From Bacteroides stercoris ATCC 43183 (GTDB lineage Bacteria; Bacteroidota; Bacteroidia; Bacteroidales; Bacteroidaceae): DNA of 64,000 nucleotides. Both the position numbers and the translations under genes were made by a program. Shown here one piece after another: positions 36,538-46,070 of this stretch (positions are counted from its first letter, which is position 1; each line of letters starts with the position of its first letter). A model generated the notes under the pieces. It was given only the letters and a program-made list of their open reading frames with translations, ran no database searches and was not told the origin of the DNA. The stretch spans positions 1,798,001-1,862,000 of the forward strand of contig NZ_CP102262.1 in assembly GCF_025147325.1 (NCBI RefSeq), read 5' to 3'.

Positions 36538-37515
36538 TTACTCATACATCTTTATCAGCACCCTGTTCAGCCATTCCCACCGAAAACGGAACCAGCGACG
36601 GGTGCTGATTTGTTTTCCGCCGAAGCGGAGTACGAATTCGCGGTAGCCGTGTCTGCGGAAAGGCAGGCCTACGTCCATAAATTCCAGGTGGCGGTAGCCG
36701 CGTTCTTTGGCATCGCGCAACGCCTGCCACACGGCAAGAATGCCGGGATATTGCAAAGCGTATGTTTTACGCATGCCGCCGGAGAACCATAGGTATGCAC
36801 TGTTATTGGAATAGATACAGACGCTTCCGCCAATAACTTTGTCTTTATAGGTTACAATGAAAATACGGCTTTTCCGGGGCATTTGCTTTTCCAGGAGCTG
36901 GAAAAAGTCTATGCTTGGGAAATGCCGCCGTATCTTGGCAGAGTAGTTGTAATGCAGCATCTTGGCAAAAGCATGGATTTCTTCCGGGGTATGTGCTTCT
37001 TTTACTTCTGCTCCGTTGTTCAGCCCTTTTTTGATTTGGCGGATGCGGGAGGAACTGAAACGGGATTCTACCTGCTCCACATTATGCAACGAGTTGCGTA
37101 CGCGCAGCCAGTTGACGGCAAAGTAACGGTTCTCGCGGAATACTTTATAACCGGACAACGAATTGTCCAGATTGCGGAACTCGATAAGGAAGGCTTCCCG
37201 CAGGGCTTCGTCCGTGAGGCGTTGCAGCATATCGCTAAAGACAGCTTCACGGTTGAGCGTTTCATCGAAATATTCTCCGGTGCCATATACCTCACACCGC
37301 TTGATGATGGCGGGTGGAAACAGTCGTACGCTCTTCCGTATGGCGGCAAGCAACTTGGCTACGGGTATTCCGTTTTCCGACGCCACAATAAGCAAAGGTG
37401 TGTATCCCGGAGTTGCTTCATAGACGTGAAACAGCTCCGTAGAGTGGAATGTATCGGTTCCCGGCAGTTCGGGTATCCGGCTTCCCCGATGGTATGTAGT
37501 CAGTTTCAAGGGCAT
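36538..37515 (-). CDS. GNAT/FemAB-like acyltransferase
   Basis: A 325-residue cytoplasmic protein. I start it at MPLKLTTYHRG (37515); the longer open frame to 37890 is antisense to the nitroreductase gene and has no family features. The C-terminal GNAT-type fold shows GGSVCIYSNNSAYLWFSGGMRKTY and AVWQALRDAKERGYRHLEFMDVGLP, as in the BioF2-like (Acetyltransf_6) acetyltransferases. The substrate cannot be told. A TAAATTTG box (minus strand, 37521-37528) is so close to the ATG that the mRNA would be almost leaderless, or the true promoter lies elsewhere in the 79-bp divergent gap. Confidence 0.75.
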   Translation of the reverse strand: MPLKLTTYHRGSRIPELPGTDTFHSTELFHVYEATPGYTPLLIVASENGIPVAKLLAAIRKSVRLFPPAIIKRCEVYGTGEYFDETLNREAVFSDMLQRLTDEALREAFLIEFRNLDNSLSGYKVFRENRYFAVNWLRVRNSLHNVEQVESRFSSSRIRQIKKGLNNGAEVKEAHTPEEIHAFAKMLHYNYSAKIRRHFPSIDFFQLLEKQMPRKSRIFIVTYKDKVIGGSVCIYSNNSAYLWFSGGMRKTYALQYPGILAVWQALRDAKERGYRHLEFMDVGLPFRRHGYREFVLRFGGKQISTRRWFRFRWEWLNRVLIKMYE

Positions 37516-37542
37516 TGCTGCAAATTTAAAAAAATAATCTTG

Positions 37543-37550
37543 TATCTTTG
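37543..37550 (+). promoter_or_regulatory. -7 box for the nitroreductase operon
   Basis: TATCTTTG, a perfect TAnnTTTG match, 45 bp before the nitroreductase ATG. It would drive the run of nitroreductase, membrane protein, DUF2520, kdsC and perhaps maf. Confidence 0.5.
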
Positions 37551-37594
37551 CATTACTTAACGACAAAGTATTCATTTCTAAACGATATACACAT

Positions 37595-38131
37595 ATGGAA
37601 AGTTTTAGCGAATTGATAAAGACCCGCCGCAGCATGCGGAAGTTTACAGAAGAGGAGTTGACGCAAGAACAGGTGGTTACGCTGATGAAAGCCGCACTGA
37701 TGGCGCCTACTTCCAAACGGAGCAATGCGTGGCAGTTTATCGTGGTGGATGATAAGGAAACATTGAAAAAGCTGTCTTTCTGTAAAGAGCAGGCTTCGCA
37801 ATTCATAGCGGATGCCGCATTGGCTGTGGTTGTAACCGCCGACCCGCTGGCAAGCGACGTCTGGATAGAAGATGCCTCTATCGCTTCCATTTACCTGCAA
37901 CTTCAGGCGGAAGATATGGGATTGGGCAGTTGCTGGGTACAGCTTCGCGAGCGTTTTACGGCATCCGGCATGTCCTCTAACGAATATGTGCACGAAGTAC
38001 TCGACATGCCTTTGCAGTTGCAGGCTCTCAGTATCATTGCCATCGGGCATAAAGGAATGGAGCGCAAGCCTTTCAATGAGGACAACCTGCAATGGGAAAA
38101 GATTCACCTTAACAAATATGGAGGAAAGTAA
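37595..38131 (+). CDS. Nitroreductase-family flavoprotein
   Basis: A 178-residue FMN-dependent oxidoreductase of the nitroreductase superfamily. Family signs are the N-terminal phosphate-binding RRSMRKF, PTSKRSNAWQFIVV, and the C-terminal SIIAIGHKGMERKPF. The protein is on the short side of the family. The physiological substrate is unknown. It is the first gene of a five-gene plus-strand run; the next gene starts 2 bp after its stop, implying coupling. Confidence 0.9.
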   Translation: MESFSELIKTRRSMRKFTEEELTQEQVVTLMKAALMAPTSKRSNAWQFIVVDDKETLKKLSFCKEQASQFIADAALAVVVTADPLASDVWIEDASIASIYLQLQAEDMGLGSCWVQLRERFTASGMSSNEYVHEVLDMPLQLQALSIIAIGHKGMERKPFNEDNLQWEKIHLNKYGGK

Positions 38132-38133
38132 CG

Positions 38134-38469
38134 GTGAGCGCGGCGAAAGCAAATAACAATAAAGATACCTATAAGGCTACGGCTATCACGCTGATTGTGT
38201 TCGGCGTGCTCTATCTGGCAGACAAACTGCTGCATTTCTCCACACTGGGACTGTCGTGGGTGATGAACCGGGATAATTTTCTGCTTTATACGGCGGTCAT
38301 CTTCCTGTTATTCAAGAATGACAAGTCGGTGGGACTGGTGCTGACGGGCCTGTGGCTGATATTGAATTTCGGATTGATAACGGCTCTGCTCGGTACTATG
38401 TCCGCTTATTTGCTGCCGGTGGCACTGTTGGTTGTAGGCGGTATTTTGTATTTGGTATCTACGAGATAA
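38134..38469 (+). CDS. Small hydrophobic membrane protein, unknown function
   Basis: A 111-residue protein with three or four membrane segments (TAITLIVFGVLYLADKLL; FLLYTAVIFLLF; LVLTGLWLILNFGLITALLG; LLPVALLVVGGILYLV). I take the GTG at 38134 as start: it directly follows the nitroreductase stop, and no in-frame ATG lies close by. The layout resembles short LiaF-type/DUF membrane proteins but I cannot name a family with confidence. It ends 1 bp before the DUF2520 gene. Confidence 0.65.
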   Translation: MSAAKANNNKDTYKATAITLIVFGVLYLADKLLHFSTLGLSWVMNRDNFLLYTAVIFLLFKNDKSVGLVLTGLWLILNFGLITALLGTMSAYLLPVALLVVGGILYLVSTR

Positions 38470-38470
38470 G

Positions 38471-39262
38471 ATGAAAAGAAGCATAGAAGATACATCTGTT
38501 GTATTTATCGGAGCCGGCAATCTGGCTACGAATCTGGCAAAGGCGCTTTACTATAAAGGATTCCGTATCGTGCAGGTATACAGCCGTACGGAAGAGTCGG
38601 CGCGAACATTGGCGCAGGCGGTAGAGGCTGCCTATACTACCGACTTGTCGTCTGTGGCAGCGGATGCCCGGCTGTATATCGTTTCGCTGAAAGATGCGGC
38701 GTTTGTGCAACTGCTGCCCGAAATTGTTGCCGGAAAAGAAAATGCCCTGTGGGTACATACAGCTGGAAGTATCCCGATGGATGTTTGGGCAGGCAAGGTA
38801 AACCGGTATGGCGTGTTCTATCCGATGCAGACATTCAGCAAGCAGCGTACGGTCGATTTCCGGCAGATACCGGTTTTCGTGGAAAGCAACTCTGCGGAGG
38901 ATACCCGGACACTGAAAGATATTGCTTCCGTACTCTCCGAGAATGTCTATGAGGCCGATTCCGAACAGCGTAAAAGTCTGCACCTGGCAGCGGTGTTCAC
39001 TTGTAATTTTACCAATCATATGTATGCCCTTGCAGCCGGGTTGTTGAAGAAATACGGGCTTCCTTTTGAAGTGATGCTGCCTTTGATAGACGAGACTGCC
39101 CGTAAGGTGCATGAACTCGAACCGCGTCTTGCGCAGACGGGGCCTGCCGTGCGGTATGACGAAAATGTTATTGGCGAGCACTTGCAGATGCTTTCCGACG
39201 AGCCGGACATGCAGGAACTGTACAGGCTGATTAGCGAAAGCATACATCGGCAAAATAGTTAA
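38471..39262 (+). CDS. Rossmann-fold DUF2520 oxidoreductase-like protein
   Basis: A 263-residue protein with an N-terminal NAD(P)-binding Rossmann domain (VVFIGAGNLATNLAKALYYKGFRIVQVYSRT, glycine pattern GAGNLA) and a C-terminal helical DUF2520 dimerisation domain (HLAAVFTCNFTNHMYALAAGLLKKYGLPF...LMPLIDET-like). The overall form resembles pyrroline-5-carboxylate reductase/F420-dependent reductases. The substrate is not known. It is commonly found just before kdsC and maf in Bacteroidota, the arrangement here (20 bp to kdsC). Confidence 0.85.
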   Translation: MKRSIEDTSVVFIGAGNLATNLAKALYYKGFRIVQVYSRTEESARTLAQAVEAAYTTDLSSVAADARLYIVSLKDAAFVQLLPEIVAGKENALWVHTAGSIPMDVWAGKVNRYGVFYPMQTFSKQRTVDFRQIPVFVESNSAEDTRTLKDIASVLSENVYEADSEQRKSLHLAAVFTCNFTNHMYALAAGLLKKYGLPFEVMLPLIDETARKVHELEPRLAQTGPAVRYDENVIGEHLQMLSDEPDMQELYRLISESIHRQNS

Positions 39263-39282
39263 CTTCTTAGAAAGAATAAGGC

Positions 39283-39813
39283 ATGAGTACAATCAATTAC
39301 GATTTGAATAAGATAAAAGCCCTCGCCTTTGATGTGGACGGGGTGTTGAGCGCCAATGTCATTCCGATGAGTACGGAAGGCGAGCCGCTGCGTACGGTAA
39401 ACATAAAGGATGGCTATGCCTTGCATCTGGCTGCCAGACATGAAATACCATTGGCTATCATTACCGGTGGACGCACGGAAGCGGTGCGCAAGCGTTTCCG
39501 TGCTTTGGGAATATTGCCGGAGAATATCTATATGGGGTCTTCTGTCAAGATACACGATTATCGTGACTTCCGCGATCGCTACGGCCTGCGGGATGAAGAA
39601 ATTCTATATGTAGGCGATGATATTCCCGATATTGAGGTGATGCGCACTTGCGGTTTGCCTTGCTGTCCGCGGGATGCCGCCCCTGAGGTAAAATCCGTTG
39701 CCCGCTACATCTCCCACAAAGAGGGGGGATACGGTTGCGGACGGGATATCGTGGAGCAGTTCCTGAAAGTGAAAGGTCTTTGGATGGCAGACGAGCGGGC
39801 CTTCGGTTGGTAA
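39283..39813 (+). CDS. kdsC: 3-deoxy-D-manno-octulosonate 8-phosphate phosphatase
   Basis: A 176-residue HAD-superfamily (type C0) phosphatase that removes phosphate from KDO 8-phosphate in lipid A core synthesis. HAD motif I is FDVDGVLS, motif II ITGG ([10 protein letters not shown]), and motif [12 protein letters not shown]. Typical KdsC features are [11 protein letters not shown] after the first motif and the C-terminal [11 protein letters not shown]. Length is usual for this tetrameric family. It lies in the run with DUF2520 and maf. Confidence 0.9.
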   Translation: MSTINYDLNKIKALAFDVDGVLSANVIPMSTEGEPLRTVNIKDGYALHLAARHEIPLAIITGGRTEAVRKRFRALGILPENIYMGSSVKIHDYRDFRDRYGLRDEEILYVGDDIPDIEVMRTCGLPCCPRDAAPEVKSVARYISHKEGGYGCGRDIVEQFLKVKGLWMADERAFGW

Positions 39814-39873
39814 CTTCTGCCGGTTTGATTTCTCGCAATTCATAACTTATAATTCATAACTCTACTTAAAGCC

Positions 39874-40458
39874 ATGTTGGATAATCTCAAAAAATATAAA
39901 GTTATACTTGCTTCCAATTCTCCCCGCCGGAAAGAGTTGCTGGCAGGACTTGGTGTGGACTACGAAGTGCGCACCCTACCGGATGTAGACGAATCGTACC
40001 CTGATACATTGCAGGGTGCGGATATACCTCTTTATATCGCAAAAGAAAAAGCGGATGCCTATCGGAACATGTTGCAACCGGGCGAACTGATGATAACTGC
40101 CGATACCATTGTCTGGCTGGACGGGCGGGTGCTTGGGAAACCTAAAGACCGGGAAGACGCTTTGTGCATGCTGCGGGATATGTCCGGTCGCACCCACGAA
40201 GTGTTTACCGGAGTTTGTATAACTACAACGGAATGGCAGCGCAGCTTTGCCGCTCAGACGGAAGTACGCTTTGCTGAGCTGAGCGAAGAAGAAATAACCT
40301 ATTATGTAGATAAGTTCCAGCCGATGGATAAAGCCGGTGCCTATGGGGTGCAGGAGTGGATTGGCTTTATCGGGGTGGAGAATATTTCGGGAAGCTATTA
40401 TAATATTATGGGGCTGCCGGTGCAGCGGCTTTATAAGGAGCTTGTCAAGGTAAAATAG
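39874..40458 (+). CDS. maf: Maf-type nucleoside triphosphate pyrophosphatase
   Basis: A 194-residue house-cleaning enzyme that hydrolyses dTTP/UTP or modified nucleotides to monophosphates. The signature is complete: LASNSPRRKELLAGLG at residues 10-25, AKEKADAY, ADTIVWLDGRVLGKPKD, SGRTHEVFTGV and the C-terminal DKAGAYGVQEW...GSYYNIMGLPV. The DKAGAYGVQ form points to the YhdE-like dTTP/UTP group. It is last in the plus-strand run and is followed after 42 bp by a palindromic element. Confidence 0.92.
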   Translation: MLDNLKKYKVILASNSPRRKELLAGLGVDYEVRTLPDVDESYPDTLQGADIPLYIAKEKADAYRNMLQPGELMITADTIVWLDGRVLGKPKDREDALCMLRDMSGRTHEVFTGVCITTTEWQRSFAAQTEVRFAELSEEEITYYVDKFQPMDKAGAYGVQEWIGFIGVENISGSYYNIMGLPVQRLYKELVKVK

Positions 40459-40500
40459 TAGGGCTGTTAAGCTTTGCTTATCTGGCATTTTCTGCCAATG

Positions 40501-40657
40501 AAAGGGGATATGTCAAAACTGAAATTCGCTTGCTGTTTGTTTCTTTTTAGGCACGGATTACAGGGAAAATACAGATTTTCTTTGTTTTTTTTCCGTGAAC
40601 TCCGTGTAGTCCGTGCCTAAAAGAAATCATCAAGTGTATGTTGACACATTCTCTTTT
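40501..40657 (+). repeat. Dispersed palindromic element, copy 3
   Basis: About 157 bp. Inner arms TTTTAGGCACGGATTA (40545-40560) and TAGTCCGTGCCTAAAA (40607-40622); outer arms aaaggggatatgtcaa (from 40501) and ttgacacattctcttt (to 40656). It fills the space between the converging maf and TPR genes, 43 bp after the maf stop and 27 bp from the TPR stop, so it may end both transcripts. Confidence 0.8.
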
Positions 40658-40684
40658 CTTTATGGAAACAGGTATGCCGTCTGG

Positions 40685-42880
40685 TCAGGCCAAATCTCTT
40701 ATCAGCGGTATGTCTTTTTCGTCTATCCCCAACTTGATAAGCATCTCCTTGTCTTTATCGAACATCTCAAGAAAAGTCTCCCGGTTATCGCTTTCCGAGG
40801 TAGCTTTTCCGTACAGTTCGGCAGCCTTTTCCATATTTCCCAATAGCAATGCTGCGTGTCCGGCATTGAGGTAATCTGTGGAAAGCGGTTTCAAGGCAAG
40901 TATCTTGTTGTAATACCGCATGGCCTGTTCAAATTTTCCGCTGACAAACGAGCACCAGCCTATGGCACGCCATGCCTTGATGCAGTCGTTTTCCATGAAA
41001 TCCAGCTTAAAGAAATACTGCAAGGCTTCTTCGTAGCGTTCCTGCTCTGCCAGGCAACTGCCGATAAGGAATGGCAGGTTTCTGTTTTCCGGTTGCATGG
41101 CTTCCGCTTTTCTGTAATATTCCAATGCCGTTGCAAAGTCCCGCAATTGGCGGTGGCAGGTGGCGAGGTGGCGGATAGTCCATACATGATCGGGTTTCAG
41201 TACATCGGCTTTCCTATAAGCTTCGATAGCTTTTTTGTAACGTTTCTCTTTTTGCAGGCAATAGCCGGTCTTTTGGAAGATTTCCGCATCGGCATGGTTC
41301 ATATCCGTTATTTCTTTATAGATGCTTAAGGCTTCTGCGGGATGCTCTTTGCGGAAATGGAAGTCGGCTATGGTTGCCAATAGTTCGGGCTTGCATAAAA
41401 TATCTTTCAGTGCCGGTATACGGTGCAGGGCTATTTCTTCCTTGAAAATATCACGGTACTCATGGCGGCGCTGGCTTAACTTGAAGAACCGGTATAAATC
41501 GTGGATATACTGGTTGCTGATAACGTCCGGCCGCAAGGCATACTGTCTCAGGCTGGACGACTTGCTCTCGTCCATCAGTTCATTCAAATCCTGTGATGTC
41601 ATTTGGCTGAGCATCATATTACGCTGCGCTTGCGGTATATGTGCCATGGTAAAGCATAATGAATACTTGTCGCTGTTGCAGAAAAAGCCCGATTGCAGTA
41701 TCAGCGACAGGACGGCGTTTTCTCCGGTTGGCTTCAGTCCGAACTCCCGTATGATGCTGGAATGCTGCATGTCGAACGGATAGAACCAGTTATGCGGATT
41801 TTGAAAGAACGGGTAACTCTTGAGCTGGGCAAACGTACTCATATATACATCGGCTCCTTCCAGTTGAAGTTCGTTCATCTCGCGTATCTTGTCGCCCAGG
41901 CCCGATTCCTCGAATGCTTTCTCCCAGTCCGGATTGCGGTCGTCTTCATCAATGTTTTCTTCGAAGCCGTACTTCATATTGCGCATGATGGTGACGTTCT
42001 TCATCATTTCCGGAATGATTTCTTCACGCATTTTCTTGTCTATCTTCTCTGTTTCACGGCTGCGGAGTAGCTGGATGTAAACCCGGTTCAACTGTTTGCC
42101 GAAGCTGCCGTCCTCATCGAGAAGCGATAACTTTGCCATCAGCTCCGGGTATAGCCGCAAGCGGTTGGAGTGTATGTGCAGTATGATGGCGATAATCACC
42201 AGGGCGCGCTGGTTGACCTGTGTGTCGGCGTGCGTTGCGGCATCCAGTAACCATGAGAATTTCCGCGGATCGAAACATTCCATCAGGCTGAGCAGGATGG
42301 CTCCGGTGAACAGACACAAGTCATTTACCGGCAACAATTCGGACTCCAGATACAGCCTGGCTTCCTGTTCTTCTTCTGCCGTCCAGCCACTGTTGCCCCA
42401 TGTAGTGAGGAACAGATATTGGGCAGTGCCTTCATGGCGTTGCAGGGCGCTGTCCAGACTTTGTTTGTTGTCCGGCATAAGCTGGCAAACCGCCATATCG
42501 TCAGGAAAAGATTCCAGAACTTTCAGCCAGGAAGACATGCCGTAACCGGCTACCATATTCTTTTTGTTCTTGTGCAGGGAGTGGTAATAACGGGTGGAAA
42601 CCTCATCGAGCAGGCTGATGCGGGTCTGTTCGGCAAGCTCCCAGGTTTCTGCCAGAAGTTGTCGGTATAGTTTCTGTCGTTCCGGATCGTTTATGCCCTG
42701 GCGCATGTACTGTAACATGTATTGGTAGGACACCTTAGCCTGCTCCAGACGGTTGCGGAGCGTCCAGTCGTTGCAGTTCCATAAAAAGGCTTCCAGTTGT
42801 ACTTGAGCCTCTTTCAGACGTTTCTGTTCCAGTAGATTGACTATATGCTGATATTGCTCTTGTATGGCTTGCTCGTTCAT
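40685..42880 (-). CDS. Large TPR-repeat protein, unknown function
   Basis: A 731-residue protein without a signal peptide. The N-terminal 420 residues are helical and not assignable; the C-terminal 250 hold about six tetratricopeptide repeats (EALSIYKEITDMNHADAEIFQKTGYCLQKEKRYKKAIEAYRKADVLKPDHVWTIRHLATCHRQLRDFATALEYYRKAEAMQPENRNLPFLIGSCLAEQ shows the pattern by position 500-640, key residues W/L-G-Y-A-F-A-P). TPRs are protein-binding scaffolds; nothing shows a partner. A -7 box (minus strand, TACATTTG at 42912-42919) precedes it. Confidence 0.75.
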   Translation of the reverse strand: MNEQAIQEQYQHIVNLLEQKRLKEAQVQLEAFLWNCNDWTLRNRLEQAKVSYQYMLQYMRQGINDPERQKLYRQLLAETWELAEQTRISLLDEVSTRYYHSLHKNKKNMVAGYGMSSWLKVLESFPDDMAVCQLMPDNKQSLDSALQRHEGTAQYLFLTTWGNSGWTAEEEQEARLYLESELLPVNDLCLFTGAILLSLMECFDPRKFSWLLDAATHADTQVNQRALVIIAIILHIHSNRLRLYPELMAKLSLLDEDGSFGKQLNRVYIQLLRSRETEKIDKKMREEIIPEMMKNVTIMRNMKYGFEENIDEDDRNPDWEKAFEESGLGDKIREMNELQLEGADVYMSTFAQLKSYPFFQNPHNWFYPFDMQHSSIIREFGLKPTGENAVLSLILQSGFFCNSDKYSLCFTMAHIPQAQRNMMLSQMTSQDLNELMDESKSSSLRQYALRPDVISNQYIHDLYRFFKLSQRRHEYRDIFKEEIALHRIPALKDILCKPELLATIADFHFRKEHPAEALSIYKEITDMNHADAEIFQKTGYCLQKEKRYKKAIEAYRKADVLKPDHVWTIRHLATCHRQLRDFATALEYYRKAEAMQPENRNLPFLIGSCLAEQERYEEALQYFFKLDFMENDCIKAWRAIGWCSFVSGKFEQAMRYYNKILALKPLSTDYLNAGHAALLLGNMEKAAELYGKATSESDNRETFLEMFDKDKEMLIKLGIDEKDIPLIRDLA

Positions 42881-42911
42881 AAAATTGTATTCATTAAGTG
42901 ATTATACTCTA

Positions 42912-42919
42912 CAAATGTA
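42912..42919 (-). promoter_or_regulatory. -7 box of the TPR gene
   Basis: On the minus strand this is TACATTTG, a perfect TAnnTTTG match, 32 bp before the start codon of the TPR gene. No clear TTTG at -33. Confidence 0.45.
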
Positions 42920-42948
42920 CAAAAAGAATGCCAGAATGTTTTCATAAA

Positions 42949-43974
42949 TCAGAAACGCACCTGCAATTGTGCCTGCAGCAGGTTGGAGTTTTCTCCTTTG
43001 TGGGGATCGCAATAGGTATATTGCGCCTGCAAGCGGCATTTGGGATAGAACCACCATTGCACGCCGGCCACATAGTTGCTCTGTTTGTAATCCTGCGCTT
43101 TGTCTTTGTTGAAATAATCATAGGATGCTACAATGTCGAATTTGGGAAGCACATGTACGGATGCGGTTGCATAGTATCCGTCGCTTTTTACATGTCCGTC
43201 TTTGCCGGCAAGGTATTCGGTACGCAGGCTGACAGGCTTTGTCTGTATGGTGGCGCCTGCCGACCAGCGGTTGCGTGTGTAGCTGTCGCCTATCGCTATA
43301 TCCGGATTGACGGAAGAGGCGGCTACGGCACAGCCTTTGCCCTTGACGAATGAGCCGCCCACCGACAGCCAGTCGAGCGGATGAACCATCAGGCTGCCTA
43401 CTATATCTTTTTGATTGTTCTTGTCTTTCAGATTGATGCCTTGCCCGTTCATGACGGCAAGGTTATAACTCAGCTTTTTCTTGAAAAGGTCGCCGTAGAT
43501 AAGGATACCCATGTCACGGCCGCTGTTCGAGCCGTAGAGTGGATCGCTGCCGTTGATGCCTGCCAGATAGTTGACTGCCTGTGAATAACAGTTTATCAGT
43601 TCGACAAAACAGGGAGACATCGGATTCTCAATGGTGTACATTGTTTTGAACTGTCCGATGCGGGCAGTGAGTTGGGGCAGGAACCGGTATTCCGTATAAG
43701 CTTCCAGTATCTTTCCGGTATTGGCGAAGCTGTACATGAAGTAGCACGACCATTTGTCGGTAATCTTGCCGCGTGCCATGAATATGGCGCGTTTGAGGTC
43801 GAAGGTATTGCTGGCCTTTTCGCCGGCGTCATCATAGGTATATCCCACTTGGGCATACCCTGCCAGGGTGATGCGTTCTTTCAGTGTATTCACTACATTG
43901 TTCAGACGCGTATCCTGGGCTTTTAATGTATGTATGGAGAGGAGAAAAAGACAGGATAGTAGAATTCGTTTCAT
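42949..43974 (-). CDS. Porin-like outer-membrane beta-barrel protein (OprO/P type)
   Basis: A 341-residue outer-membrane protein with signal peptide MKRILLSCLFLLSIHTLKA. The rest is a run of amphipathic strands (ITLAGYAQVGYTYDD; WSCYFMYSFANTGKILEAYTEYRF; LTARIGQFKTMYTIEN) of the phosphate-selective porin O/P fold, ending in the terminal aromatic QLQVRF. The GQFK...ENP element before the NYLAG segment is characteristic. The solute is unknown; the family name does not prove phosphate specificity. It lies just downstream of the pgk terminator, so it is probably transcribed separately. Confidence 0.82.
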   Translation of the reverse strand: MKRILLSCLFLLSIHTLKAQDTRLNNVVNTLKERITLAGYAQVGYTYDDAGEKASNTFDLKRAIFMARGKITDKWSCYFMYSFANTGKILEAYTEYRFLPQLTARIGQFKTMYTIENPMSPCFVELINCYSQAVNYLAGINGSDPLYGSNSGRDMGILIYGDLFKKKLSYNLAVMNGQGINLKDKNNQKDIVGSLMVHPLDWLSVGGSFVKGKGCAVAASSVNPDIAIGDSYTRNRWSAGATIQTKPVSLRTEYLAGKDGHVKSDGYYATASVHVLPKFDIVASYDYFNKDKAQDYKQSNYVAGVQWWFYPKCRLQAQYTYCDPHKGENSNLLQAQLQVRF

Positions 43975-43991
43975 GTGTCGGATATATAATT

Positions 43992-44024
43992 AAAAAAAAA
44001 GCAACCCTTTTTTCAAAGAGCTGC
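43992..44024 (-). terminator. Intrinsic terminator of pgk
   Basis: On the minus strand: a 10-bp stem GCAGCTCTTT / AAAGGGTTGC (with two G-U pairs) around a GAAA loop, followed by nine T. The stem lies at 44001-44010 and 44015-44024, the T-run at 43992-44000; 24 bp after the pgk stop. Confidence 0.9.
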
Positions 44025-44047
44025 CTTTTGTATGAATGAGGTTCTTG

Positions 44048-45304
44048 TTATTCGTTGATAGCAGCGATACCCGGAAGAACTTTTCCTTCAATTGCCTCGA
44101 GCAATGCACCACCACCGGTAGAAACGTAAGAAACGCCGTTTGCCAGACCGAATTTGTTGACGCAAGCTACAGAGTCGCCACCGCCTACGAGTGAGAACGC
44201 ACCGTTCTTGGTTGCCTCAACGATAGCTTCACCTACAGAGCGTGAACCGTGAGTGAAGTTGTCGAACTCGAATACGCCCGTAGGACCGTTCCAAAGGATA
44301 GTCTTGGAGTTCTTGATAACTTCGGCAAAAATCTTTTCTGTCTCAGGACCTATATCCAGACCTTCCCAGCCGTCAGGTATTTCGTTTACTTTGCAGAACT
44401 GAGTGTTGGCGTCGTTAGAGAAAGAGTCGGCAATCTTGGCATCTACAGCCAATACGAGGTTTACGCCTTTTTCTTTTGCTTTTTTCAACAGTTCGAGAGC
44501 CAGATCCAGCTTGTCGTCTTCGCAGATGGAAAGACCGATTTTACCGCCTTGAGCTTTGGTGAAGGTGTAAGTCATACCGCCGGTGATAATCAGATTATCT
44601 ACCTTGTTCAGCAGGTTTTCGATGATTTCAATCTTGGAAGATACTTTGGAACCGCCCATGATAGCAGTGAACGGACGTTGGATGTCATTCAACACCTTGT
44701 CTACGGCTTTCACTTCTTTCTCCATCAGGTAGCCGAACATCTTGTTGTCTTTGTCGAAGTATTTGGCGATCAATGCCGTAGAAGCGTGTGCACGGTGAGC
44801 GGTACCGAATGCGTCGTTTACGTAGCAGTCAGCGTAAGAAGCAAGTTTCTTGGTAAACTCTTTCTGGCTTTCCTTAACGGCAGCTTTGGCAACTTTCTTT
44901 TCTTCGTCTGTCGCATCTTCGGCCAAACCGCGCGGTTTGCCTTCTTCTTCAGCATAGAAACGAAGATTTTCGAGCAACAGCACTTCACCCGGTTGCAGAG
45001 CGGCAGCCTTAACGGCAGCTTCTTCGCCCATGCAGTCGTTGGCGAACTGTACCTCAACACCCAGCAGTTCTGACAAATGTTTCAGGATGTGCTTCAAAGA
45101 GAACTTGTCGGTTGCACCTTTCGGACGACCGAGGTGAGAACCGATGATAATACTGCCACCGTCAGCCAAAATCTTCTTCAATGTAGGAAGAGCGGCACGC
45201 ATACGGGTATCGTCTGTAATGTTGAAGTTTTCGTCCAGAGGTACGTTGAAGTCCACGCGAACGAATGCCTTTTTTCCGGCAAAGTTAAATTGATCAATTG
45301 TCAT
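44048..45304 (-). CDS. pgk: Phosphoglycerate kinase
   Basis: A 418-residue glycolytic enzyme (1,3-bisphosphoglycerate + ADP to 3-phosphoglycerate + ATP). Family signatures: [28 protein letters not shown] near the N-terminus, GSHLGRPKG, the hinge region [12 protein letters not shown], and the C-terminal [15 protein letters not shown]...[13 protein letters not shown] and [14 protein letters not shown]. Length is normal. It stands alone, with its own promoter box (45353-45360) and terminator (43992-44024). Confidence 0.98.
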   Translation of the reverse strand: MTIDQFNFAGKKAFVRVDFNVPLDENFNITDDTRMRAALPTLKKILADGGSIIIGSHLGRPKGATDKFSLKHILKHLSELLGVEVQFANDCMGEEAAVKAAALQPGEVLLLENLRFYAEEEGKPRGLAEDATDEEKKVAKAAVKESQKEFTKKLASYADCYVNDAFGTAHRAHASTALIAKYFDKDNKMFGYLMEKEVKAVDKVLNDIQRPFTAIMGGSKVSSKIEIIENLLNKVDNLIITGGMTYTFTKAQGGKIGLSICEDDKLDLALELLKKAKEKGVNLVLAVDAKIADSFSNDANTQFCKVNEIPDGWEGLDIGPETEKIFAEVIKNSKTILWNGPTGVFEFDNFTHGSRSVGEAIVEATKNGAFSLVGGGDSVACVNKFGLANGVSYVSTGGGALLEAIEGKVLPGIAAINE

Positions 45305-45352
45305 AATACTCTATTTTTATTTAAAAGTGTTACCGTTTTCTTTTCGTGACGG

Positions 45353-45360
45353 CAAAGTTA
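45353..45360 (-). promoter_or_regulatory. -7 box of pgk
   Basis: On the minus strand TAACTTTG, a perfect TAnnTTTG match, giving a leader of roughly 40 bases before the pgk ATG. Confidence 0.5.
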
Positions 45361-45395
45361 GTATTTATTTCTTTTCCCTGCTATTAAATCATTGT

Positions 45396-46070
45396 TTATT
45401 CTTCCCCATCATTGCTCTCTTTACTAACTTTATACTTCCGGCAGTAATATTTGCACATCAATTGCAAACCGCAGTTGTCACATTGAGGGGTACGTGCCTG
45501 GCATACATACCGTCCGTGCAGGATGAGCCAGTGGTGGGCAATGGGAATCTCTGCTTCCGGAATGTATTTAACCAGTTCCTTCTCTACGCTGAACGGGGTA
45601 GTGCATTTGTCGGATACCAGTCCCAAACGGTGGCTGACGCGGAAAACGTGGGTATCTACCGCCATGGCGGCTTTGTTGAAGACGACCGACTGGATTACAT
45701 TTGCCGTTTTGCGTCCCACACCGGGAAGTTTCACGAGCTTTTCCAGTGTGTCGGGCACTTGGCTGTTGAAGTCTTTCACCAGCATTTGAGCCATGCCTAC
45801 GAGATGCTTGGCCTTGTTGTTCGGGTAGGATACACTGCGTATGTATTCGTATACTACTTCCGGAGTAGTGGCTGCAAGTGCTTCGGGAGTGGGGAAGTCC
45901 CGGTAAAGGGCGGGAGTTATCATATTCACCCGCTTGTCTGTGCATTGGGCGGAAAGAATTACCGCAATCAACAGTTCGTACGGGTTGTTATAATGTAGCT
46001 CGGTCTCCGCTATGGGGCGGTTTTCCCTGAACCAGGCGAGTATCTTTTCATAACGTTCTTTCTTTCTCAT
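45396..46070 (-). CDS. nth: Endonuclease III (DNA glycosylase/AP lyase)
   Basis: A 224-residue base-excision repair enzyme removing oxidised pyrimidines. It has the helix-hairpin-helix LVKLPGVGRKTANV with the catalytic lysine, the following AVDTHVFRVSHRLG with the catalytic aspartate, and a C-terminal [4Fe-4S] cluster motif C-x6-C-x2-C-x5-C (CQARTPQCDNCGLQLMC). It overlaps the MFS gene upstream by 4 bp (ATGA), so the two are translationally coupled. Confidence 0.95.
   Translation of the reverse strand: MRKKERYEKILAWFRENRPIAETELHYNNPYELLIAVILSAQCTDKRVNMITPALYRDFPTPEALAATTPEVVYEYIRSVSYPNNKAKHLVGMAQMLVKDFNSQVPDTLEKLVKLPGVGRKTANVIQSVVFNKAAMAVDTHVFRVSHRLGLVSDKCTTPFSVEKELVKYIPEAEIPIAHHWLILHGRYVCQARTPQCDNCGLQLMCKYYCRKYKVSKESNDGEE

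Noticed and set aside
37516-37890. N-terminal extension of the GNAT gene
   Set aside because: The extension overlaps the divergent nitroreductase gene and its promoter and is rich in Ser/Thr/Ala shadow sequence; the family-like start is at 37515.
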